A DNA stretch of 64,000 bases. Origin: Agrococcus terreus. Its GTDB lineage: Bacteria > Actinomycetota > Actinomycetes > Actinomycetales > Microbacteriaceae. The stretch covers positions 992,001-1,056,000 of the forward strand of contig NZ_BMLM01000001.1 of assembly GCF_014645235.1 (NCBI RefSeq), given 5' to 3'. A program made the translations under genes and the position numbers. This document shows, piece after piece, positions 40,474 through 50,724 of this stretch; position 1 is the stretch's first letter, and each line of letters opens with the position of its first letter. The notes below the pieces were generated by a model, which was not told the origin of the DNA, made no database searches, and saw only the letters and a program-made list of their open reading frames with translations.

Positions 40474-41133
40474 CTAGGCCTCGGGGACGGCCTCCTCGAG
40501 CGACGCCTCGCGGGCCCGCTCGAGCGCCTGCACGAACACCTCCGGCGGCTGCGCGCCCGAGACCCCGAGCCGCATGTCGAAGACGAAGAACGGCACGCCG
40601 CTCACGCCCAGCTGCTGCGCCTGCGCGATGTCGGCGCGCACGGCCGGCAGGTGCCGCTCGTCGGCGAGCGACGCGCGGATCTCCGCCTCATCGAGCCCCG
40701 CGCCCGTGCCGATCGCGACGAGCGCATCGATCGAGCCGATGTCGACGCCCTGCTCGAAGTGCGCCGAGAGCAGCGCCTCCTTCACCTCGTCCGCGCGGCC
40801 GTGCGCCTTCGCGAGGTGCAGCAGCTGGTGGGCGCGGATGCTGTTGGCCACGACGACGCGGTCGAAGTCGTACGCGAGGCCCTCGCCGGCGGCCTGCTCG
40901 GTGACGTGCGCGAACATCTGCCGCACCTGGTCGATCGGCATGCCCTTGCGGCTGGCGAGGTACTCGGCCTCGGTGCCGTCGTGGTGCTCGGGGAGGCTCG
41001 GGTCGAGCTGGTAGGAGTGCCAGGTCACCTGCACCTCGTCGCGGTGCGCCCAGCCGGCGAGCGCGCGCTCGAAGCGCCGCTTGCCGATGAAGCACCAGGG
41101 GCAGGCCACGTCGGACCAGATGTCGATCTGCAT
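40474..41133 (-). CDS. DsbA-family (FrnE-like) thiol oxidoreductase
   Basis: A 219-aa cytosolic thioredoxin-fold protein. The active site is C11-P-W-C14 directly after the first strand (MQIDIWSDVACPWCFIGKRR). The alpha-helical insert follows, and the cis-Pro loop is GVSGVPFFVF. FrnE-like proteins are disulfide isomerases/oxidoreductases, or 2-hydroxychromene-2-carboxylate-isomerase-like. It has no signal peptide. Single gene, convergent with the methyltransferase. Confidence 0.92.
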   Translation of the reverse strand: MQIDIWSDVACPWCFIGKRRFERALAGWAHRDEVQVTWHSYQLDPSLPEHHDGTEAEYLASRKGMPIDQVRQMFAHVTEQAAGEGLAYDFDRVVVANSIRAHQLLHLAKAHGRADEVKEALLSAHFEQGVDIGSIDALVAIGTGAGLDEAEIRASLADERHLPAVRADIAQAQQLGVSGVPFFVFDMRLGVSGAQPPEVFVQALERAREASLEEAVPEA

Positions 41134-41199
41134 GGTCGATGCAACCGCGATGCGCGAGGGGCATTCCCGCGCGGGACCTCCGCGCGCGGCGCTGCCGCC

Positions 41200-41652
41200 C
41201 TAGGCGGGCAGCTCGTCGATGAGGGCGTCGGCCTCGGGGTCGTCCCAGTCGTCGAGGTCGAAGTCGTCGTCGTCCTCGTCGTCCTCCGAGCCGTCGTCGT
41301 CCGAGCCGTCGTCGGCCGCGTCCTCCTCGTCGTCCTGGCCGAGCCACGCGTCGGCGGCCGCCTCGAGGTCGTCGTCGCCCTCGGCGTCGTCGACCTCGTC
41401 CTGGTCGGCGTCCTCCGCGAGCTCGTCGCGCAGCCACTGGTGCAGCTCGCCCTCGCCCTCGGCGTCGACCATCGCCTCGACGCTCTCGTCGTCGAGCGGC
41501 AGGATCGCGGCTACGCGGTCGCCGTCCCGCGCGACGATGGTGTCGGCCTCGCCGTCCTCGCCCGGCACCCGCTCGACGCTCTCGTGCCAGCCCGCGAGGA
41601 TGTCCTCGACCTGCGCCGCGAGCCGCTCGCGGTCCTCGTGCCAGTCGCTCAT
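41200..41652 (-). CDS. Highly acidic hypothetical protein
   Basis: A 150-aa protein without a recognised family. Residues 1-75 could be folded (MSDWHEDRERLAAQVEDILAGWHESVERV, then IVARDGDRVAAILPLDDE); the rest is almost continuous Asp/Glu ending in DDWDDPEADALIDELPA. The ATG overlaps the stop of the CDP-alcohol phosphatidyltransferase gene (ATGA), so the two are co-translated. The acidic tail could bind cations or basic proteins (composition argument only). Confidence 0.65.
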   Translation of the reverse strand: MSDWHEDRERLAAQVEDILAGWHESVERVPGEDGEADTIVARDGDRVAAILPLDDESVEAMVDAEGEGELHQWLRDELAEDADQDEVDDAEGDDDLEAAADAWLGQDDEEDAADDGSDDDGSEDDEDDDDFDLDDWDDPEADALIDELPA

Positions 41653-42305
41653 CGCGCGCCCTCCGCATCCGTGGCGCCCGCCGCGTCCGCGGGGGCAGCA
41701 TCCACCCTGCCACCATCCGCGCCGCGACGCGCCTCGCCCGTGCGTCGACGCGAGCCACCGGTTCCCCCGCGCGCCTTGCGGATGTAGTCGGCGCCCGCGA
41801 GGACGTGGAGGGCCGTGCCGACGAGCAGGAGCACGAGGCCGCCGACCGTCGCGGCGGGCCACACCGTCTCGCCGAGCACGAGCACGACGACGGCGGTGAG
41901 GAGCACGGCCGTGCGCCACTTGCCGAGCCACGACACCCGGATGCCGCCGTCGCGAGCCGCGGCGCCCGCGAGGGCGACCGTCGCGACGTCGGTCGCCGCG
42001 ATGATCGCGAGCACCCACCAGTCGACGACGCCGACGATCGCGAGCGACAGCGTGACGCCGGTGATCCCGACGCGGTCGGCGATGGGGTCGAGGATCTCGC
42101 CGAGCCGGGACGTCTGGCCGAGCGCACGGGCGAGCACGCCGTCGATCCAGTCGGTCGAGGCCCACAGCGCGAGCAGCACGGGCGGCCACCACGACCCCTC
42201 CGCGCCCTGCAGCACGAGCAGGCACACCGGCACGAGCAGCGCGAGGCGCGCGACGGTGATCGCGTTCGGCACCGTCCACACCCGCGTCTCGAAGCTGCCG
42301 GCCAT
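41649..42305 (-). CDS. CDP-alcohol phosphatidyltransferase
   Basis: A 218-aa membrane enzyme that moves a phosphatidyl group from CDP-diacylglycerol to an alcohol. The family motif D-x2-DG-x2-AR-x8-G-x3-D-x3-D is complete at D52-D55-G56, A59-R60, G69, D73, D77. About five to six membrane segments. Likely product phosphatidylglycerophosphate or a related lipid (PgsA-like), but the acceptor is not determined. The C-terminal 45 residues are Arg/Gly/Ala-rich. Start at 42305, 6 nt after GAGGAT; ATG 42323 is an alternative. Confidence 0.9.
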   Translation of the reverse strand: MAGSFETRVWTVPNAITVARLALLVPVCLLVLQGAEGSWWPPVLLALWASTDWIDGVLARALGQTSRLGEILDPIADRVGITGVTLSLAIVGVVDWWVLAIIAATDVATVALAGAAARDGGIRVSWLGKWRTAVLLTAVVVLVLGETVWPAATVGGLVLLLVGTALHVLAGADYIRKARGGTGGSRRRTGEARRGADGGRVDAAPADAAGATDAEGAR

Positions 42306-42454
42306 GGCAGCATCCTCCCGCATCCTCGCCCGCCTGCAGGGGATCCTGAGCGCAGCCCGAGGCTCGCGGGCGGACGGGCATGGGCACCCTTGGCACCGTC
42401 ACCGGCCCGGGCTAGCGTGAGCACGTCGCACCCCTCGAGCCCCGGAGGTCGCCC

Positions 42455-42862
42455 ATGCCCGTCCAGATGGTGTTCCCCAACTACGCGGTCGCCGACGTCG
42501 CCCGCGCCACCGCCTTCTACGAGGCGCTCGGCTTCCGCAAGAACCCGCAGTTCAGCGACGAGACGACGAGCTGCGTCGTCGTGAACGACGCGGTGGCGAT
42601 CATGCTGCTCGAGCACGACCGCTTCGACTCCTTCCTCACCGACGACCAGCGCCGCACCACCGACGGCTCGCTCGAGAACCTCCTCGCCGTCCTGCTCGGC
42701 AGCCGCGAGGAGGTCGACGCGCTCGCCGAGGCCGCGCTGGGCGCCGGCGGCACCCTGTCGAAGCCGGTCGAGGCGAACGAGCACGGCATGTACGGCGGTC
42801 AGCTCACGGATCCCGACGGCCACATCCTCGACTTCTTCTTCATGGAGGCGCCGCAGGCCTGA
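42455..42862 (+). CDS. VOC-family protein
   Basis: A 135-aa glyoxalase-superfamily protein: VFPNYAVADVARATAFYEALGFRKN, then CVVVNDAVAIMLLEHDRFDSFL, and the end YGGQLTDPDGHILDFFFME. This fits the glyoxalase/bleomycin-resistance-protein-like subgroup acting as dimers. CGGAGG lies 6 nt before the ATG and TAGCGT at 42414-42419 may be the -10. Substrate unknown. Confidence 0.87.
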   Translation: MPVQMVFPNYAVADVARATAFYEALGFRKNPQFSDETTSCVVVNDAVAIMLLEHDRFDSFLTDDQRRTTDGSLENLLAVLLGSREEVDALAEAALGAGGTLSKPVEANEHGMYGGQLTDPDGHILDFFFMEAPQA

Positions 42863-42957
42863 CCTGCGCGCCCCACCTCGACGCGGCGCGGCGGCGCGGG
42901 CGGGAATGCTCCTGCCCGCGCCGCCGTTGCACCGTCGTCACCTCACCCCGGAGCACC

Positions 42958-44463
42958 ATGCAGACGCACGAGCACGCCCAGCAGGGCACGCAACCCGCCC
43001 CTCCCGCCCGACCCGACCGGCTGCCGCCGGGCGGCGCGACGATCATCGCGACGCTGCTCGTCTCGGCGTTCGTCGTCATCCTCAACGAGACCGCCATGAA
43101 CGTCGCCATCTCGACGCTCGTGCGCGATCCTGCGCTCGCGATCGACGAGCGCGCCGCGCAGTGGCTCACCACCGCCTTCATGCTCACCATGGCCGTCGTC
43201 ATCCCGACGACCGGCTGGCTCATGGCGCGCTTCTCGACACGCACGCTGTTCATCGCCGCGATGAGCGCGTTCGTCGTCGGCACCGTCGTGGCGGGCATCG
43301 CCCCCACCTTTGCGATCCTGCTCGTCGGCCGCGTCGTCCAGGCGTCCGGCACCGCGGTCGTCTTCCCGCTGCTCATGACGACCGTGATGCGGCTCGTGCC
43401 GCCCGCCCGCCGTGGCGCGTTCATGGGCACGATCTCGCTCGTGATGTCGGTCGCGCCGGCGCTCGGCCCGACCGTCTCGGGCGCGATCCTGCAGTTCGCG
43501 ACCTGGCACTGGGTGTTCCTGGGCGTCGCGCCGCTCGCGCTCGCGATGCTGCTCGTCGGCGCTCGCAGCCTCAAGCCCACGCCGGTGGAGGGCGCGCCGC
43601 GCCTCGACGCGCTCTCGATCCCGCTCGCCGCCTTCGGCTTCGGCGGCCTCGTCTACGGCCTCTCGCTCATCGGTGCGGAGGGGCTCCCGGCCTGGCAGCT
43701 GCCGCTCGCGCTCGGCGTCGGCGTCGTCGCGCTCGTCGCGTTCGTGCTGCGCCAGGCGCGGCTGCAGCGCACCGACGACGCGCTGCTCGACCTGCGCACC
43801 TTCCGCCACCCGCAGTTCACCGTCGCGATCGTCATCATGGTGCTCGCGATGGCGTCGATGTTCGGCTCGCTCATCGCGCTGCCGCTCATCCTGCAGCAGG
43901 CGATGGGGCTCGAGCCGCTGCAGGTCGGCCTCATCACGCTGCCCGGCGCGCTGCTCACCGGCCTCCTCGGCCCGTTCGTCGGCCGCCTCTACGACCGCGT
44001 CGGGCCGCGCCCGATCGTCATCCCTGGCGCGATCGTCGTGCTCGCGGCGCTCGTGCTCTTCGCGCAGCTGCAGCTCCAGAGCCCCTGGTGGGTCGTGCTG
44101 CTCACGCAGATGGTGCTGAGCCTCGGCTTCGCGTTCACGTTCCCGCCGCTGTTCACCGTCTCGCTCGCCTCGCTGCCCGGCCACCTGTACGGCCACGGCT
44201 CGGCGATGGTGAGCACGGTGCAGCAGGTGGCGGGCGCCGCGGGCACCGCGGCGTTCGTGACCGTCATGGCGACCCAGCAGGCGGTGCTCGTCGAGCAGGG
44301 CGTCGACACCGGCGCGGCGCTGCTCGAGGGCGCCCGCTTCGCGTTCCTCGGCGCCGCGGCGCTGTGGCTCGTGGGCGTCGCCGCGACGTTCTGGCTGCGG
44401 AAGCCCGCCGACCACGTGGCCGACGAGCCCGAGCACGACGAGGCGGCGACGCCCGCGCACTGA
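42958..44463 (+). CDS. MFS transporter, DHA2-type drug:H+ antiporter
   Basis: A 501-aa exporter with 14 predicted membrane helices. Motif D1/A-like sequence AQWLTTAFMLTMAVVIPTTGWLMARFSTRTLF, motif C-like VMSVAPALGPTVSGAIL (antiporter signature G-x8-G-x3-GP-x2-G region), and a second half motif LYDRVGPRPI. Such proteins export drugs or metabolites using the proton gradient. The His-rich ends (MQTHEHAQQ; EHDEAATPAH) are cytoplasmic. No regulator is adjacent. A terminator hairpin follows. Confidence 0.93.
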   Translation: MQTHEHAQQGTQPAPPARPDRLPPGGATIIATLLVSAFVVILNETAMNVAISTLVRDPALAIDERAAQWLTTAFMLTMAVVIPTTGWLMARFSTRTLFIAAMSAFVVGTVVAGIAPTFAILLVGRVVQASGTAVVFPLLMTTVMRLVPPARRGAFMGTISLVMSVAPALGPTVSGAILQFATWHWVFLGVAPLALAMLLVGARSLKPTPVEGAPRLDALSIPLAAFGFGGLVYGLSLIGAEGLPAWQLPLALGVGVVALVAFVLRQARLQRTDDALLDLRTFRHPQFTVAIVIMVLAMASMFGSLIALPLILQQAMGLEPLQVGLITLPGALLTGLLGPFVGRLYDRVGPRPIVIPGAIVVLAALVLFAQLQLQSPWWVVLLTQMVLSLGFAFTFPPLFTVSLASLPGHLYGHGSAMVSTVQQVAGAAGTAAFVTVMATQQAVLVEQGVDTGAALLEGARFAFLGAAALWLVGVAATFWLRKPADHVADEPEHDEAATPAH

Positions 44464-44487
44464 GAGCCGCCACCGCGATCCACCCCG

Positions 44488-44513
44488 GGGCCGTCCGCAC
44501 GCGCGGGCGGCCC
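44488..44513 (+). terminator. Terminator after MFS gene
   Basis: Arms 44488-44498 and 44503-44513, 11 bp with one mismatch and a 4-nt loop, 25 bp after the stop. Confidence 0.65.
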
Positions 44514-44534
44514 TCGTCGTCCAGCCGGCGCCGG

Positions 44535-44540
44535 TAGATT
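44535..44540 (+). promoter_or_regulatory. Putative -10 box of the gene at 44547
   Basis: TAGATT, then GCCCCC, then the GTG start. No Shine-Dalgarno. Confidence 0.5.
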
Positions 44541-44546
44541 GCCCCC

Positions 44547-45245
44547 GTGGGCGAGATCCTCCAGTTCATCGAGCAGTACTGGTGGCTCGGCTTCTTCGTC
44601 GTGCCGGCCATCGGCGGCTGGATCGGCGGCGTCGCGAAGTACAACGAGCGCAAGCGCCGCGACCGCATCGAGCTCGAGCGCATCCGCCGCGCCCCGCTGC
44701 AGCAGGTCTCGGCGCCCGCGCAGCCGGCCGCGGCCGCGCACGACGCGACCGCCGATCGCGACCGGCAGATCGAGCGCATCCTCGCCGACCACGCGGAGGT
44801 CGACCGCCGATGGCTCGAGTTCGAGCTCGACGTCGCGAAGCTCATCGACTACCCGCTCGTCACCGACATGCGCGAGCCGCTGACGCAGGCGTTCCACCGC
44901 GCCCGCCGCGTCGCCGAGGGCCTGCGGCCGGAGGAGCCCCGGTCGCTCCGCCCCGAGGGCGCGCTCGAGCGGTACCGGGATGCGGTGCGCGACTACGAGG
45001 TCGCGTTCGACGCGGCCGTGCGCGAGGCGAAGCGCCGTGCCCAGACGGGCTTCTCGGACGACGAGCGCGCGCGCCTGCAGAGCGCGCAGCGGCTCATGGC
45101 GCTCGCCGGCGACGACGCGTCGACGCCCGCCGAGCGGCAGGTCGCCTACCGCCGCGCGCGGCGCGAGCTCGACGGTCTCATCGCGCTGCCCGAGGCGACG
45201 ACCGACGACCTCGAGCGGCGCATCGCGGGCGAGCTCGAGGCCTGA
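44547..45245 (+). CDS. Hypothetical membrane-anchored coiled-coil protein
   Basis: 232 aa. One N-terminal hydrophobic segment (residues about 8-28, YWWLGFFVVPAIGGWIGGVAKY) is followed by the basic NERKRRDR, so the N-terminus is outside or embedded and the rest cytoplasmic. The body is Glu/Arg/Ala-rich and helical (AVRDYEVAFDAAVREAKRRAQTGFSDDERARLQSAQRLM). No family is recognised, but the composition fits conserved actinobacterial membrane-anchored helical proteins. Convergent with the LOG gene. Confidence 0.7.
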   Translation: MGEILQFIEQYWWLGFFVVPAIGGWIGGVAKYNERKRRDRIELERIRRAPLQQVSAPAQPAAAAHDATADRDRQIERILADHAEVDRRWLEFELDVAKLIDYPLVTDMREPLTQAFHRARRVAEGLRPEEPRSLRPEGALERYRDAVRDYEVAFDAAVREAKRRAQTGFSDDERARLQSAQRLMALAGDDASTPAERQVAYRRARRELDGLIALPEATTDDLERRIAGELEA

Positions 45246-45263
45246 CGCGCCCGAGCCTGCGGG

Positions 45264-46376
45264 CTAGGGGCGGAAGGCGGCGATGCGGGCGGCGGCGTCG
45301 GCGGGGGAGTCGACGAGCGCGATGCCCGCCTCGCCGGGGCGGCCGCGCATGACCGCCTGCAGGAGCGGCCAGGCGGGCAGCTCCTCGGTCCAGTAGCGCT
45401 CGCCGAGCAGCACGAGCGGCGCCCACGCGCCCTCGGCCGCGTACGAGTTCTCGCACGCGTCCTGGAAGATCTCCTGCACGGTGCCGCCGGCGCCCGGCAG
45501 CACCACCACGCCGCCGGTGGCGACGCGCAGCAGGATGTCCTCCCGGACCGAGTTCTGGAAGTACTTCGCGATCGAGGTCGCGAACGAGTTGGGTGGCTCG
45601 TGCCCGTAGTGCCAGGTGGGGATGCCGAGCGAGACGCCGTCGCCGATGCGCGCCGCGACCGCGCGGGCGCTCTCGATCCACGCCGGGATCGCGCCGCGGA
45701 AGCTCGGCACCGCGGCCAGCTCGTCGATCGCGGCGTCGAGCTCGGCGGTGGTGCGGGCGGCCGCGCGCGCGCCGAGGTTCGCGGCCTCCATCGCGCCGGG
45801 CCCGCCGCCCGTCGCGACGACGCGCCCTGAGCGCGCGAGCGCGTGCCCGAGGTGCGCGGCGGCGCGGTAGGCGTCGGAGTCGCGCGTGAGGCCGTGCCCG
45901 CCCATCACGCCGACCACGATGCGGCCCTGCACCCATTCGGCGAGCGCGTCGTCGATCGAGTGGTCGTGGAGCGCCGCGGCGAGGGTGTTCGCGATGTCGT
46001 GGTGGCGGGTGCGCGACCACGCGTAGACGCGCGCGTCGAAGCTGGCCTCGTAGCCGTGCTCGATGCCCTCCACCAGGTCGTCGGGTGAGTACAGCGTCGA
46101 GCGGTAGGCGTTGAACGGCGTCTCGGGCACGTCTCTGAAGACGAGCGCGCCCTGCGCGACGAGCCGCTGCGCAGCGCCCGGCGGCAGGTCGGCCCCGAGC
46201 AGCAGCGCGCCGTGGCCGTCCATCTGCTCGAGGATGGGCCCGCGGTCGCGCAGGTCGACGTCCTGGATGCGCCACCCCGACATCCGCCCACCGGGCCTCG
46301 CGAGCCGGTCGAAGGCCTCGAGGGTCCCGATGTCGATGCGGCGGCCGTGCTGCGGCCGCTCGTCGAAGTCGCGCAT
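45264..46376 (-). CDS. LOG-family Rossmann-fold protein
   Basis: A 370-aa protein containing a LOG (lysine decarboxylase-like) domain in its C-terminal two thirds. The nucleotide loop GGGPGAMEAANLGA and the catalytic PGAGGTVQEIFQDA (PGGxGTxxE with Gly-to-Ala) are present. Plant/actinobacterial LOGs release cytokinin bases from nucleoside monophosphates; the long form with a 130-residue N-terminal part is less studied, so 'nucleotide N-glycosidase' is family inference. A TAGGCT box (46384-46389, minus) lies 7 nt before the ATG. Confidence 0.88.
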   Translation of the reverse strand: MRDFDERPQHGRRIDIGTLEAFDRLARPGGRMSGWRIQDVDLRDRGPILEQMDGHGALLLGADLPPGAAQRLVAQGALVFRDVPETPFNAYRSTLYSPDDLVEGIEHGYEASFDARVYAWSRTRHHDIANTLAAALHDHSIDDALAEWVQGRIVVGVMGGHGLTRDSDAYRAAAHLGHALARSGRVVATGGGPGAMEAANLGARAAARTTAELDAAIDELAAVPSFRGAIPAWIESARAVAARIGDGVSLGIPTWHYGHEPPNSFATSIAKYFQNSVREDILLRVATGGVVVLPGAGGTVQEIFQDACENSYAAEGAWAPLVLLGERYWTEELPAWPLLQAVMRGRPGEAGIALVDSPADAAARIAAFRP

Positions 46377-46417
46377 GGAGCGGAGCCTAGCCTCGGCCGC
46401 TCCGGCCGCTCCTGAGG

Positions 46418-49452
<3,035 letters not shown>

Positions 49453-49456
<4 letters not shown>

Positions 49457-50625
49457 CGGGCCGCCTCTGCGGCCGCCGCGCGCGCGAGGCCGTCGAGCAC
49501 GAGCGCCCGCTCCGCCTCGCTCGCGCCCTCGCCGCGCACGTGCGCGAGGAAGTCGTCGACGACCTCCGGCTCGCTCCGTCGCGCCAGCCGCTCGCGCACC
49601 GCGGCGCCCGTCCGTGCGCCCGCGCCGCCCGCCCACTCCACCTGCGCGCACCGCGGCCAGCGCGCCTGCAGCCGCCGCATCGCGTCGAGCGGCATCGCGG
49701 CGTCGGTGAGCACGACGCGCAGCCAGTGCTGCTCGGTGCCGTCGAGCGAGGGGTCGTCCAGCAGCGCGTCGAGCTCGCCGCGCACCTCGGTGAGCGGCCG
49801 CGGCACCGGGAGGTCGAGCCAGGTCACGGCCGCGAGCCCCGCGGCGTCGAGCTCGACGAGCCAGCCGCCGCGCTCGGGCGAGCGCTCGCGGAACGAGTAG
49901 TGCAGCGGCGCGCCCGAGTAGCGCACGCCCTCGGCGAGCACCTGGCGGGAGTGGATGTGGCCGAGCGCCGCGTAGTCGACGCCCTCGAACGCCGCGACCG
50001 GCACCACGTCGAGCCCGCCCGCGCGGATGTCGCGGGGCGCGTCGTCGTCGGCCTCCGCGACCCCCGCCGCGAAGCAGTGCGCCAGCACGACCGAGCGCAC
50101 GGGCGCGCCCGACGCCTCCGCGGCCGCCGCGAGCCCGGCCCGCACGGCGTCCATCGCCCAGCGCATCGCGTCGGCCTGCGTGCGGATGCCGGCCTCGGGC
50201 AGGGCCGCGCGCAGCACGACCGGCTCGAGGTAGGGGATCGCGACGACGTGCACGGACCCGTGCTCGTCGGCGAGCTCGACGACCCACGAGGCCGGATCGA
50301 GCGCGTCGGTGGAGAGGTGGAGACCACCGGCGCGCGCGAAGGCCGCGTTCGCGCCGAGCCGCGCGGGGGAGTCGTGGTTGCCGCTCGAGAGCACGAGCTG
50401 GGCGCCCGCAGCCCGGATGGCGCCGAGCGCCTCGGTGAGCGCCTCGACGTGGCGCCCCGCGGGCATCGCGGAGTCGAACACGTCGCCCGCGACGAGCACG
50501 ACGTCGATGCGCTCTCGGCGAACGCGATCGGCCATCGCGGCGAGCACCTCGACGAGCGCCGGGAGCGTGTCCGCCCCGTGGAACGTGCGCCCGACGTGCC
50601 AGTCGGAGGTGTGCAGGAGACGCAT
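49453..50625 (-). CDS. sbcD: Nuclease SbcCD subunit D (Mre11-like)
   Basis: The metallophosphoesterase nuclease partner of SbcC. The protein is 390 aa. The five phosphoesterase motifs are visible: D8-x-H10, G47-DVFD51, G82-NHD85, VLAHCF and LGHIHSRQ. The start at 50625 lies 6 nt after TACGGT (50632-50637, minus strand), so the sbcDC mRNA may be leaderless. Divergent from the mrp operon. Confidence 0.97.
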
Positions 50626-50724
50626 GCGACCACCGTAGGCGGCGCGGCTGACGTCCAGGAGGCATCCACCCGGCCGATAGGATGGTCGGAGCCCCACCCG
50701 CCCGCTCGAGAGGGACTGCACCGC

